A stretch of 64,000 bases of DNA from Scleromitrula shiraiana (Eukaryota > Ascomycota > Leotiomycetes > Helotiales > Sclerotiniaceae), in assembly GCA_028455995.1 (NCBI GenBank), contig JABELC010000004.1, positions 2,046,001 to 2,110,000 on the forward strand. The letters are read 5' to 3'. Below the pieces are notes generated by a model that worked only from the letters and a program-made list of their open reading frames with translations, did no database searches and had not been told where the DNA came from. The stretch's first letter is position 1. Every line of letters starts with the position of its first letter. Made by a program: the position numbers and the translations under genes. This document shows, one piece after another, positions 12,105-24,582 of this stretch.

Positions 12105-12808
12105 TTATTGTTCGGTTTGGAAGTAGTTAAGGAGGAGAGTACGCTCTTGAGACTCCTCACCCCAATCCTTGACAACAACGCAAGAGCAGTTGACAACCTT
12201 GCGTGCGTTTCCCTCGCGGTCCAACACACCTATAATCTTATTAGCAACATGCGCAGGCACCTGCAGAAGAGTGAATACTCACACAAACCAGCCCACTCTC
12301 CCAATTGCTTTCCGTCAGGAACCTTGATCAAAGGAATCTTGTGCTCAGAGCAAAGAGCGACGACCAACTTCTTGTATGCCTCCTCCTCGCATGCTTCGTT
12401 GAGGACACACATGTGTGCTTGGCGACGGTCGAGAGCCTTGGAGGCCTCACGGAGTCCACGGGCAAGACCATCGTGCATAAGTGCGAGCTTGAGAACACCC
12501 TTCAATGCGTCAATGACGGACATTTGTCCCTTGGATGCAGCATCTCCAGAAACTTCGACCTCATCGGCCTCGGCGACAATAGGGGAGGTTGGCTCTTCTG
12601 CTTCAGACTATTGATGAAATGGGTCAGTAATGATGCGCGTTTATGGATTCTACCATTTTTCGAATTGGGTTAAAAATTGAGATGTGCGATGGTGGGGTTT
12701 CCAATCTCTATACTCAAGACTCTCGAACTCGATATCTATACCATGGGCCAATGGCGCATAATACTTTAAGATATTCCCCAAGGGTAGCAAACAAGATCAA
12801 CTCACCAT
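12105..12808 (-). CDS. RPS12: 40S ribosomal protein S12 (eS12)
   Basis: Component of the small ribosomal subunit. The coding part splits as follows: the ATG alone at 12808-12806, immediately followed by a GTGAGT donor; exon 2 from 12607 (SEAEEPTSPIVAEADEVEV); and exon 3 ending ...LLLNYFQTEQ with TAA at 12105-12107. Exon 2 carries the eS12 signature DALKGVLKLALMHDGLARGL and REASKALDRRQAHMCVLNEA. The C-terminal part continues as CVLDREGNARKVVNCSCVVV. Length, about 150 residues, is normal. The start-codon-only first exon is a useful caution for gene callers. The gene is divergent from another ribosomal protein gene at 13440, with 631 bp between, so shared regulation is likely. Confidence 0.95.
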
Positions 12809-13439
12809 CTTGATTGTAATTGTCAGATATCTTCTGGTCCTCGAAGAGTAGATTGTAAATGTAGTTTTAATGGTAGGAGAAAATTAGCTTCGAATCTGAA
12901 TCTGAATCTGTAGTGGTCAACTTTAGCGAGGCAGCTTTTGACAAACGACCATAAATGTGCGAAAACCCTAGCTGCTAGATTAGTCAGCGTTCCCACAACA
13001 ATTTTAATTCTCCAGAACAAAAAAATCTCACGACGGACTTTCTCCATCAACCACTGACGCCCATTCTACAACGAGGTGTGTATTATTACATATGCTACGA
13101 TGGCATTTTTTTCGCAAGACCTTCATGATTGACACAGAGGAGTAAATCGATAGCTTCTCGATTGTAATTATGGTATTTTTGAAGGAGCGGTTGGGAAAAG
13201 GAAGATTTCGAGCTCGAGCTCGAACTATTCTTGACACCACGGCCCATTTACGAAATATACCATCGCAATCGACAGATATCGAAAATACTCTCTCTACTAT
13301 TCGCCATGAGCTTTAGAACCCTCTTGTCAATCATGAGGGCACTCTTTATGCTTATATATCTTGGAGGCTAACTTCCAATCTGTAGATACCTCATCTTGAT
13401 CCAATTCTGATTATTTGAGAATCTCTTACAACCGCCAAA
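12809..13439. promoter_or_regulatory. shared divergent promoter of two ribosomal protein genes
   Basis: A 631-bp region between RPS12 (minus) and the uS8 gene (plus). It contains a telobox-like AAACCCTAG at 12,963-12,971 and a palindromic GAGCTCGAGCTCGA at 13,210-13,224. Telobox elements are known in ribosomal protein promoters of several fungi. A role here is inferred from position alone. Confidence 0.5.
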
Positions 13440-14075
13440 ATGGTCAAAACTTCAGTCCTCAACGATGCGCTTAAGTCCATCAACAACGCCGAGAAGGCCG
13501 GAAAGCGTCAAGTGCTCATTCACCCAAGCTCCAAGACCATCGTCAAATTCCTTGGTGTCATGCAAAAGCACGGTATGCAAATACATTTCATTTTACACAT
13601 CTCCATTCGGCATGATAACTAGATAACGGTCTCAATTCCACACGATCGAAGTCCTTTAAGTTGCCGATATATCATTTGCGAGGATCTTACACGTTCTCTG
13701 AATTTACCCTTGACGTTACACGTTTAATCTTTCGCAACATACTGATCTTTCTTCTCTTTAGGTTACATTGGAGAATTCGAGGAGGTCGATGACCACCGCT
13801 CCGGAAAGATCGTCGTCCAATTGAACGGCCGGTAAGCAACAACACCAGACTCATACTATTATCTCTTTACTAATTCAATTATTAGTCTCAACAAGACCGG
13901 TGTCATCAGCCCAAGATACAACGTCAAGATCGCTGATTTCGAGAAGTGGGTCGTCAGACTTTTGCCATCTCGTGCTTTCGGACACATCGTCCTCACCACC
14001 TCTGCTGGTATCATGGACCACGAGGAGGCCAGACGCAAGCACGTTGCCGGAAAGGTCCTTGGTTTCTTCTACTAA
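13440..14075 (+). CDS. RPS22: 40S ribosomal protein uS8 (S15a/S22)
   Basis: Small-subunit ribosomal protein that binds helix 21 of 18S rRNA. Exons 13440-13572, 13762-13831 and 13886-14075 give 130 residues, the standard length. The sequence runs MVKTSVLNDALKSINNAEKA ... GKRQVLIHPSSKTIVKFLGV, GYIGEFEEVDDHRSGKIVVQ, and ends AGKVLGFFY. The conserved RLLPSRAFGHIVLTTSAGIM block sits in exon 3. It diverges from RPS12. Intron borders are all GT/AG with phases that match. Confidence 0.97.
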
Positions 14076-15529
14076 ACGGATTATTGGGGGCGTACAAAAT
14101 ATCATGAGTGTGTAGCTGTCTGGAGTTTATAGCTTCCCGGCTATGGAGTAGAATCCTGATTCGGTTGCTGAATATACCCGTTTCGTCCTTGCTTTATGCA
14201 TGCTTCGAATTCTTCTTTGGAGAATACATAGATCTACATCAAATGTCAATTCAATCTCATGATCCCATCACAGTTATCTTCTTAAAAAAAAACCTGTGCT
14301 CTATTTGTAAAAGCTCTGCTCTTGCACCTAGTAGCAAACCTGTGTTTCCAGTTTGTGCAGGTTAGAAAGTGACTATGTTATATGCAGGTTTGAGATACGC
14401 TTTTGATGTTTTGCTCATAACTCACTTGCTATTGTCTGAACGTTTAACTATAGGATAAATTATTGTTGAATCTGGTTAGGTCTAGGCCTTAGCTTCAGTG
14501 TATATAGATATTGTTTACAATGTATGTTTGAACAGTATTAGGTCTATGTTTCCACCCCTTGAACTTTCAAACGAGTATTTTCTCGCTCGATGCAAAATTC
14601 AACTAGATCTATTTATCCACTATTAACTTGTAAAGTTGTGATAATACCCATGAGAACCTTGGAATGTTGTAATTCCAAACGTTGCTCTGATGAAGTTCTG
14701 GCCCATCTTTTCAAATTCAGCGGCACATGATTGAGGCGTAAGCACGCCATGAGAATAATTTGTGGCTACTTTACATAATTTTGAAGGAACATTCTGGACT
14801 CAAGCCGAAAAGCTTCATCCCTTGGAATTGGACAAAAGAGGATAGTTTTCTATATCGGGGAATATGGCAACAGCTTGGAGGCGTTACTTAGAATGCTTAT
14901 CGTCGTTGTACGGCCAGTGATAGATGTAGTTCGTCAACTTTTGTAAGACCTCGGGACGTTCATTACTACGTAATTCACCCATTTACGATCATTGATTGAA
15001 GGGAAGATTCCAAGTAGGTTAGCACGTGGGTAGGTATGTGGGTGAATAAGGGTAGTGGTGCTTTTTTATATTTTTCCAGAGAGACTCGGAGAGAGTACAT
15101 AGAGCATACGAAGTCTGCTGCTGTATTAAGGGGAATTTGCCAAAAGATAGCCCTGGGGGATGCTCAATAGAGTACTGTATTCCTTTCTTAATCAGCTGGA
15201 TGTCCTTTCCTCTCCTCTCCTTTCCTTTCCTTTCCTTGATTCACTTACTATGTAGATACTAGAACCGTAATATTCTATCCACTCACATGCGCGCCCATAT
15301 TATTACTATACCCAGGTTCACCTAGTAGGTAGGGTAGAGAGGAGATATTATTACCCAAGTCGGAAGCACGGCCGCATGAGTTGTGCAAGGATAATTTATA
15401 TTATCCAAGACAAAAAGTTGAACAGGGGGCTCGCTCCGGCCCAGTACAGTACAGTACGAAAAAGATAACGTTACAGAGGAATACAGTACAAACATTAACT
15501 TGTATTCATTCTTTTCTTTTCTTATAAAG
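14076..15529. other. intergenic region, 1.45 kb
   Basis: No supported gene. A pyrimidine tract (repeats of CTTTC/CTCTC) lies at 15,208-15,236, and a CAGTA repeat with three copies at about 15,441-15,457, within 100 bp of the next start. These are plausible core-promoter features of the downstream glycosyltransferase. Confidence 0.5.
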
Positions 15530-17630
15530 ATGCCTGGACGTGCTCGTCGTCGCTCAAGTTTGAGTCAATCAACTCGTACTGAGCAACTTCAGCAACAACA
15601 ACAGCAGCAACAACAACAACAGCATCAACAGCATCAAATTCGACATACCCAAGAGGAGTTCATTCCATTTGAAGATCATGAAGATACAAAAGTACCATCT
15701 TTCAATGCAATGATAATGAGGACTCGACGAAAAATGAAGTCCCGCCAATTTTTAATACTGATTGGAATTTTTACTCTAGCTACATTCTCCATATATTACC
15801 TACGAACGCCTTTTCCATATTCTTCGAAGACTTTCACACCCTCTAGCCAGAAACCAAAAACACCACCGATACTAAGTGGTCAACTGCCAACAATTGTAGA
15901 CAAAAACAAACCGCAACAAGAAACGTATCACATTGGCCCTTCACATCCAATTTACCAATTGATCAAGGACAATGAACAGAGCTTTGAAAGAACGAAACAG
16001 CAGCAATCAAAGACTCTCGAGGAAGCAGTGGCAGAGTATAGAAAGCGATATGGCATACCTCCTCCACCAAACTTCGACAAATGGTATAACTTTGCAAAAT
16101 CCAAAGGCGTTCAACTTATCGATGAATACGATTCTATCCATACCTCCTTGACGCCATTCTGGGGGCTCAAGCCTGCAACGATTCGAGGAAGAGCACGAGA
16201 GGCATTGGGATTTGGGAACAACTTAATTGGATTGATGATTAGAGCTGGAAAGGTTACAAAGATTGAGGGTGGGAATCAATGGCAACAAGAGGCTACAGTG
16301 GGGATGATGAAGCCATTTTTAAAATATCTCCCTGATATGGACCTTTGCTTCAACATCCATGACGAGCCCCGAGTAGTTGTACCTTATGATGATTTGTCCA
16401 GATTAGTACGTATTGCAACAGACCAGAATATGCCAAGCGCAAACTCGGTCAATGCACCAAGAAACTCTTGGTCTCCCAGACCAGTCGATGTCGTTAGCGA
16501 TGGATTGCGGGTTCCGGAAGTTAAGACAACTCGATTCAACGTATTCTCTCATCAACCGACCTGGACCCACTCAAGAATGTCTTGTCCACCCGACAGCCCT
16601 GCCAGGGTTCTTGACGATGGACCAAAAGTAGACAACTACGCCAGTTATGCTGTCACGGAACTTGGCTTCATATACAACCAAACAGCCTTCTCTGATATCT
16701 GTCAATCCCCATCCTTTAGTGAGACATATGGATTCTTCGATCGACCTAATGCTTATAACGTTGTTCATGATCTTTTCCCCATATTTTCACAATCCAAGAT
16801 CTCGTCGTATTCCGATATTTTATACCCATCCCCTTGGTATTGGTATGGCAAAGTACCGTATGAGAGCAAGGAGGATAAAGCTTGGAAGGACAAGGAAGAT
16901 AGGATGTATTGGAGAGGCTCAACGACGGGAGGTTTTAGCCGAGATGGCGGTTGGAGAAGGCAACATAGACAAAGGGTAGTGCAGAAAATCAACGCAGGAG
17001 ACCAGGCCAAAATCTTGATTAATCGAGGAGAAGAGACAGCGGAGGATTGGCAAGTGAAGGTTGTGCCAAGGAGCGATTACAAGGAGATCTTTGATATATT
17101 CTTCTCTTATATTGGACAATGTGATAACGGGGATTGCGAAGCACAAAAACAATTCTTCGATGTTAAGGATGCGGCCAAACAGCAAGATGCTTGGAATTAC
17201 AAGTATCTACTTGACATCGATGGAAATGCGTTCAGTGGAAGATTCTATGCTTTTCTGAAAAGCAAGAGCTTGGTGTATAAAATGGCTGTTTTCAGAGAAT
17301 GGCATGAAGAATGGTTGAAGCCTTGGGTTCACTATATACCATTGAGTCTTAGGGGTGATGAATGGGTTGAGGCCGTACGGTGGTTTGCAGGCGAAGATAT
17401 AGGGAAGAGAGAAGCCGAACGAATTGCTCTTCAGGGAAGGGATTGGGCAGATCATGTTCTCAGAAACGAAGATCTGGAAGTGTGGTTTTTCAGATTGATG
17501 CTCGAGTAAGTTGAATTTATTTATCTTTATTCTATCGTCCGTTTCCACCAATCTCAAGTCTAACTTTTAATCTTATAGATATGGCCGGTTGGTCGATGAT
17601 GACCGAGAATTCATCGGTTACTCACCATGA
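15530..17630 (+). CDS. GT90-family glycosyltransferase (CAP10-like), type II membrane protein
   Basis: Likely a Golgi glycosyltransferase of the family that includes Cryptococcus Cap10 and animal POGLUT (xylosyl/glucosyl transfer). I place the start at ATG 15530 (MPGRARRRSS); an in-frame upstream ATG at 15500 adds 10 residues. A polyQ/QH tract is at 15,586-15,636. One membrane anchor, FLILIGIFTLATFSIYYL, follows a basic cytosolic tail, and a Pro-rich stem follows it. The catalytic half has the family signature DRMYWRGSTTGGFSRDGGWR (about 16,900-16,960) and KYLLDIDGNAFSGRFYAFLK (about 17,200-17,260), with the final YIPLSLRGDEW block. A 73-nt intron (17506-17578) leads to a short last exon, YGRLVDDDREFIGYSP. 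About 675 residues. The acceptor glycan is unknown. Confidence 0.88.
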
Positions 17631-20600
17631 ACATAAAAGTCTTTATAACTATTTAATATCTCATATTATCTTACATATTACGGAACACTAGCGATGTATA
17701 ATACAAAGAGAAGAGTAGATTTACCTCTTTTACTAATTACTGTCCGATACGATAATGAATAAATTTTTAAGAAGCGAGGCATAGCATATTGGCAGTTGCA
17801 TGAGCATTTGCATCGGATGAATAGTCCTTCATTTTTTCGGGACAGGGAAAGATGGGAAGGGGGAGATGTGGAAGACGGAAGACGGGAAGAGGTTATAGAA
17901 ATTTATATATCCATAACAAATGATGGATATTTGGGCATGAGCTGAATTAGAAGAAGAGAAGCAGAGAATAATAAGTGGGAGAGAAGAGATTCAAGATTTA
18001 CTTCCATCTTGGACATCAGATAAAATGAGATAGTATGAGGGGGAAACTCGAAGGAAGGGGAGGCAGTGAGTAGGGACAAGGAAAAGAAGGCACTCGATGT
18101 ACATGCTGTGTTATTCTATGGTTGATACGTCTAATATACCCCAAGGTTCATTTTTGTTTCTTATTCGGTTTTATCTTCTTATTTATATACACTATACTAT
18201 ACATTAGGAATCGGAAATTCGGAATATAAGTATTGTGATGGTGTAAAAAAGTCTTCTTTTTATATGTAAGGTGCTGTTTTGTTGAGTTCAGTTCTTACGA
18301 GTATTGAGTGCTTGGTTTGAGTTGAGGGTGGTGTCTTTCTTGTGGAGGATGGATGGTGATGGTATGCTACTTATCAGTACATGCAGGACTGGAGATGGGT
18401 ATGGGATAGAGCGAATTAACTCTATGAGGAATAGAGAAGGCTTCTTATGGTGTTTTAATATACATGTTATATACTCACTGTCCAACTTATTTATTGAGCT
18501 GTTCTATGAATCTCACAATAAGGGTGCGGGTTAGATGATACATGGTATTAACATATATTAGTTCTGCTTCACCAACATCATTTGAAAGATATCAGATGGC
18601 TAATGTTAAGAAAAGCAATGTATTTACAAACCAAAAAAATCACAATACATATATCACACAAAATAAACCTCACACCACAGATGTCACTATGTTAGATTCC
18701 GAGCAGGAACAAAAAGAGAAAAGGAGATATGCCATGTACCCTCATAGTAAACCAACTTACCCATCCATCTCGCGCCCCAAAAAATAAAGGGAAAAAAAAT
18801 CCCCATAGATATCCCCCATTCGTATCATCAACGCCATATCTCACCATTTGTAACCAATTGTTTGGCGGCACAGAAATTTTTTTTGTTGCATGTCGACATA
18901 TATTCGGGTCCGAATGTGTCTATGTAATTATGTGTTAGTTGGTATTATCGGAGTTGGAGGATTTGCTCATCCCATTTTACGTCTGGTGGACGGATAGGTC
19001 CCTCGAGTTATTTTGCCGAGAGGGGGTTCTAGATTTTGGGCGCGGGTTGGATTGGTGGTGATTCGATTGGGCATGGGTTGCTGGTGATCGGTCAATATTG
19101 AGGGAATTTGTCTACAGTATTGGGAGGAAAGGATTTTGGAATAGCTCTACTGGTCTGTCGATGTTTTGGTTTCTTTTCTCTTTCTCTATTATGATAGCTA
19201 TCTATGGATGTGACGAAGTTTCTCGTGTACCATACTTCTCGGTCCCGAATATGGATGAATGGATATGCATGACACACCTACATATATAGCTGTAGTTTGT
19301 TTCGGACGGGTTGATTACACAACTTATTTGATATATAAAACGTAGAATGATGCGAAGTGGAAGTTCAAATTCAATTGTCAATATCAATATCAATATCAAT
19401 ATCGATTTCCTATCTACTTTGGGTGTGTTTTAGCTTGAATGATGAAGATCTGATCTGTACTGCCAACCTCGGTGATTGTTATGCTAGTACAGTAACTACT
19501 TTGGTTAGATATTGTACTACCTTCTACCTATGTATCTACTACATATGGAGGCACATATTGAATGAAGATCCATAAGATGATTAATTGAAGATTTGGACAA
19601 TCTCGTAAAGTCAAGTGTCCTGTACCTACCTCCAAGGGGCATAAGGTCTCACGGATTCCGGAATGAATTATTATATTAGAGATCCGGGAGTTGTGATTGA
19701 GTACAGTATAATGAAGTTCGAGGCGGTGTTAATCATATATGTTTTGGCACGGCAGCAATTCCAGCCGGGAGGTAGTATTATTATAGTGGCAGCCTTCTTT
19801 CTCGATTCTTTGGATCGGCATGTTATACTTTGATATAAACCCCGATCAATCTACATACCTAGGTATTATCTGGGTATTACCTAGGTAAGTATACTCTATA
19901 ACTCTCGATAGTTTTCAATAGCTCATTCATGGATTGGCTCCTATCTACACTCACAGACTTATACTTTTCAAATGCTAATACATACATACTGATATGTACA
20001 TGAACCTCTAGATTAATGCAGGAACACGAAACCCTTCATCCATTTGGTATCTTATCGCAGAATATAATAATATCCGTACCTCCGAGACGAGACATAAATT
20101 ATTAACTACAACTCCAATTTCTATGTAACATTTATTAATGTTGAATACCGATGCGGTGCGTATTATTTATATTATACCTATGTACTTACATCAACAGGAC
20201 ATTAAGAGCTATCAAGAAATCAACTAAACATTCAAGGTCCACCACAAACTCAAAATCTGATCTAGAGACGGATCTTGTCCGGATGGCGAATACATCGAGT
20301 TCCATACTTTCGTTTCCACATTACACTTTCTTAATAAACGCAAAAACCCTATCAATCAGGAATTCTGATACACCGGGTTATGAAAGCAAGTCGAATTCAA
20401 GTTGGCAGTCATTTCTTTCATTCCTGAGCTGGTGAAATATGTTTCGACTGCGCCTTTAGGGCCACGCGTTACGCGACCCTTGGCACTCTTAAATCTTCAT
20501 ATTATGGAATTCTATACTATGTGGTGCTTGTAGCCAAGCAGCTTTTAAGTATGCCATCTACGTCGTGAGGGCAAAAATCTAAGCTCAAATGCAAGTACCG

Positions 20601-20833
20601 TTTTCCTACTCAAGCCCACGCCAAGTGGCTGGTTTGGATATGATGACTATTTGATATATTATTACCCCGCAAGGGATATATGGTAGTGCCTCAATCACTA
20701 TCCTGTGTTGCGGGAGCGCTAGTGTCAAACTATCAAGAAGTATATGATACCCCCACATAACCCTCCATCTTCTCCTCCATCATTCTCGAGATACTCCTGT
20801 AGTGGCAAACTCGGAGGCTCTTACCATTACAAT
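17631..20833. other. long intergenic region, 3.2 kb, with simple repeats
   Basis: No supported gene on either strand; the ORFs are short and of random composition. A hexamer-like tract (TATCAA repeated about five times) lies at 19,376-19,402. Two copies of the 10-bp palindrome TACCTAGGTA lie about 15 bp apart at 19,857-19,887. Purine-rich G/A tracts lie at 17,850-18,090. A long 3' UTR or a non-coding RNA cannot be excluded. Confidence 0.45.
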
Positions 20834-22206
20834 ATGATCCTTTCACATCTTCTGGTAGGTGCTGTTTTGACAGGTACGTTAGAGAGTCCCAACTTCCGTG
20901 GCTTCATCTAAATTGGCTTAGCATCCACGGCATATGCTCAAAATGCTTCCTACTGCTCGGATGATGTCTGTTTTGCAGTGGTTGTTCCGTCTTCAACTGC
21001 TTCGAGTGGAGCAGGAGATATCTTTTTCCAGATGAGCGGCCCTAGCTCAATGAACTGGATTGGGCTTGGCCAAGGTTCCTCGATGACTGGTGCGAATATA
21101 TTCATGTTCTATGCCGATTCAGCAGGAACAAACGTCACACTTTCTCCTAGGCTTGGAGTTGGACATAGGGAGCCTACCCCCGATACATCCACAGAGGTGA
21201 CTCTTCTTGCTGGTTCCGGTATAGAAAATGGCCAAATGGTTGCCAATGTGAAATGTATGTGATAAACTTTTGCCACTTGTTTGCATTTTTGAGCTCTCTG
21301 ACCAAACAAACAGGTTCGAATTGCAATAGCTGGGATGGTGGGTCAATGAGTTTCACGGATGATTCTTCAAGTTGGATTTGGGCATATAAAGCTGGTGATC
21401 CTGTTTCATCTGACAGCACCGCGGCTGATCTCTCAATGCATGATGCTTATGGCGTCACTCAACTCAACCTTCAGAACGCGGTTGCTGAAAGTAATTCGAA
21501 TCCTTTCCTCACCAACGCCGCGACGGACTCAACGACATCAGGAGTATCCACGCCTGTATCTTCTTCGTCTGCATCTAGTACCTCAGAAGGCTCAGCACCT
21601 CCATCAAATTTCCTCTCAGTGCTCATTGCTCATGGCGTTTTATCCGCCCTCGCATACGTACTTCTATTTCCAATAGGTGCCATCACCATCCGACTCTTCA
21701 GCTTCCAACACTTACACTGGGTCCATGCTGGATGGATGGCAGGGACTTACATCATTATTCTCGCCTCGTTGGGGATGGGAGTATGGGTAGCTTACTATAC
21801 CCAAAATCTTAGTAGCGCCCATGCAATTATCGGTTTAGTCGTTGCCGGATGTCTGATACTCCAACCTATTACTGGACTCGTCCACCACGCTCTCTACAAA
21901 CGACATGGTAGATCTAATGCAGCGACGTATCCTCATGTCTGGTGGGGTCGTGCAATCATTACTTTGGGAATCATCAATGGTGGGCTGGGATTGCAACTTG
22001 CGGATAACAGCAGGAAAGGGGAGATTGCATATGGTGTTATAGCTGGCGTTATGTGGCTGCTTTGGATGCTAGCCATCTTGTTTGCGGCGGTGAAGACTAG
22101 AGGACACCGGGATGATGATACTCTTGCTGCGCGTCGCGAGAAGACGAAGAGCTCTCGTGCACCGGATTCTCCTGCTAGTGATCACTTCCCTCGTCAGTCT
22201 TTGTAA
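20834..22206 (+). CDS. secreted DOMON domain plus cytochrome b561 membrane protein
   Basis: Predicted trans-membrane electron-transfer protein: an extracellular heme-binding DOMON domain (as in the cytochrome domain of cellobiose dehydrogenase) fused to a b561 domain. Exons are 20834-20873, 20922-21254 and 21314-22206. The signal peptide MILSHLLVGAVLTG...STAYA crosses the first intron. The DOMON part has MSGPSSMNWIGLGQGSSMTG with a Met candidate ligand, and Cys pairs (SYCSDDVCF, CSNCNSW). A Ser/Thr linker follows at about 21,500-21,600. The b561 part starts at ...LIAHGVLSALAYVLLFPIGA and has five hydrophobic segments with paired His (LIAHG, HLHWVHAG, SAHAIIG, LVHHALYKRHG, HVWWGR). The C-terminus is charged and cytosolic. 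Iron reduction or cooperation with lytic oxidases is inferred. Confidence 0.9.
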
Positions 22207-24100
22207 GTAGAAGATTCTTTTGTGGGGACTCGGGTTGTTTTGTATGTAATTACTACTAGTAAACAACAGGCTTGAACTTGAAATTTTAATATAATTTTCA
22301 TACTAGTACTAGTAATTATATAACTTATTTTTTTAATGATTTAATATAGTAAATTTAGTAAAATATATAAGATTACTACTAGTATATTAATATTCAAAAT
22401 ATTAATGATATAAAATAATTTACTACTTGAGTTAATAATGAAGTCTAGTAGTAGTAATAAAGTTAATAAAGCAAGTTAATAAAATTGTTATTTACTACTA
22501 GTAGTAGATGATCATGATTGATAAGATTGACTCCGAGCCTGAGTCTACCAGTGACTCGGACTCGGAGTCGACTCGGAATAAAACTAAAAAAACTAATAAT
22601 TAATTAAAAATACACTGGCATTATTATACTAGTATAAAATAAATTTTTATTAGTAATTAATTAATACTACTACTAGTAGTAGTACTAGTACTCAGACTAG
22701 TATTAAGAATGAACTGAATGATATTAAACTTTTATTACTAGTACTACTAGTAGTAGTAATAAGTTAATAAATTAATACTACTACTAGTAGTAGATAATTA
22801 TAAAGCTTCAAGTTAATCGATTAATTTTTATTAATATAAAAAATGTCGATATATTTTAAAGTAGATTTAATTAATTATAATTACTAGTAAATAAAGATAC
22901 TAGTACTACTTTTAGTTTAATAATTTAAACTAGTACTACTAGTACTACTAGTAGTCTGAGTATATAGAAATTTTTTTGTTGATGAATATAATTAATATAA
23001 AATTTCTATACTCGGTCAAATTAAAATTGAAGCACGCGCAAAATAAGCGAATCGCTTCAAAATCGACGATTTTGTACAAATCACCTCTTGCGCCAATGTA
23101 AATAAATCATTCAATTATTGATAAAATTATTTAAGATTATAAATATAAATTATTTTTATATTTAAATATTTATTATTAAAATTTAAAAATTAAATAATGA
23201 TTTTAAAATTTATACTATTTAATTCAATACAAAATAAAAATCATACTAATATATTATATTTTTAATTTAGTTTAAATTAAACAAATTACTATATTAGAAA
23301 ATAATAAAAATATATATGAATATATAAAAAATACATTTTTATTTGATATAAATATTATATATATTAAAAGTATATAAAAAATATAATATAATAAAATTAA
23401 AAAGAGTATATATAGTGTTTACAAGCACTAAACACCACTATAACTTCGATTTTTAAAAATCATTAAAATCACTTCAAATTTTTATATATAATAATTTATA
23501 TCCTTATAATTACTATATTAAAATATTATTTAATATAATTTTGATTTGAATGAATTATTAAGATTTTTAAAGATTTTAAAAAATTAAAAATACCCTTAAA
23601 ACTTCGATTTTTTAAAACTATTATATTATATTTTAATATATAATATTTATATTAAATAAAAGTTTTTCTTTTATATATTCATATATATCTTCATTATTTT
23701 TTAATATAGTAATTTGCTTGATTTAAATCAATTTAAAATTATAGTATTTTTATATGATTTTTACTTTATATTCAAATAAATATTATAAATTTTAAAATCA
23801 TTATTTAATCTTTAAATTTTAATAGCAAATATTTTAATATAAAAATAATTCATATTTAATATTTTAAATAATTCTATAAATAAATGATCGATTTATTTAC
23901 ATCGACATAAAAGGTGTTTTGTATAAAATCGTCGATTTTGAGGGTTTTCGGCAATTGGCGCATGCTTCAATTTTAATTTAACCGAGTATACTAATCAATA
24001 AATAAACTTCTTTTATATTAAAACTTGAAATATTCGATTTTAATTCAATAAAAAAGTGATTTTATTGATAATATTAATATACTCTATGTTCTCATAACTT
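22207..24100. repeat. RIP-like AT-rich block A, repeat remnants
   Basis: Extremely AT-rich, rich in TA dinucleotides and in tracts of the form ACTACTAGTAGT. It ends with a sequence AATAAAAAAGTGATTTTATTGATAATATTAATA (about 24,049-24,081, in two overlapping parts here) that recurs at the right ends of the blocks near 31,950 and 45,260, so it marks the boundary of a repeat family. A short readable fragment at 22,508-22,602 encodes an acidic Ser/Asp/Glu-rich tail (SDSDSESTRNKTKK), probably the end of a decayed transposon ORF. The left end of the repeat is not recognisable. It is interrupted by a TIR element. Confidence 0.7.
23007..23990. mobile_element. ~984-bp TIR element with long inverted arms, TA insertion
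   Basis: Left end TATACTCGGTCAAATTAAAA, then TTGAAGCACGCGC; right end is the reverse complement with few changes (GCGCATGCTTCAATTTTAA, then TTTAACCGAGTATA). The inverted similarity continues for about 370 bp from each end (left about 23,007-23,375, right about 23,990-23,615). A loop of about 230 bp contains AGTGTTTACAAGCACTAAAC. Two related host repeats near 31,895 and 45,225 read straight through ATTTCTATA without the insert, so they are empty sites. They show a TA target duplication, as used by Tc1/mariner/pogo elements. No transposase ORF is left, so this is a MITE or a RIP-destroyed element. A diverged copy of one end lies at about 34,126-34,200. Confidence 0.8.
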
Positions 24101-24582
24101 AGGATCATGCCAGATAACTATCAAATTTTCATAGATCTGTCATATTCTAGATTTTATAATAAACAGACTATTCATCCGTTTACAAACACTTGTTCCAATC
24201 ATTTGTCATGGAAACATATCCGTTGGAGCTGAAAGTTCTAGATGCTTTGCTTTAGATACAGTGGTCCGCCACTAATGAATCCCTACCCCGCATTGTCATG
24301 CTCTGAAATCTGTCTTTCTTCAACTTCAATTTCCACTTTTAAACATACTGAAATAACGTGCATACATGGATATCATCTACTAGTAGTAACGTAATTTGGT
24401 AAAAGACAAATGAAAACAATCTCTTTTACACCAGGAACAAAAAATCGAATTTCTTTCAATCTTCAATTCTTTCATCCTGTTCCAAACAATCATCTGCGCA
24501 ATCACAACCGCAACAGCTATATACGGGAGGAAGAGGAAGAGATAGAAAGGTTCAATTACATACTACGAGTGTTGTAAATGCA

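Noticed and set aside
12093..12673. Long plus-strand ORFs over RPS12
   Set aside because: They are antisense shadows of the eS12 exons, with Ser/Arg-rich nonsense composition.
13028..13240. Minus-strand ORF between the two ribosomal protein genes
   Set aside because: Lies in their shared promoter and has no recognisable content.
19857..19887. Two TACCTAGGTA palindromes as a telomere or LTR mark
   Set aside because: Isolated, no associated element; reported only as a feature of the intergenic region.
23400..23460. AAGCACTA-like word in the loop of the TIR element as a regulatory site
   Set aside because: It lies at the centre of a transposon-derived palindrome, not in a cluster promoter.
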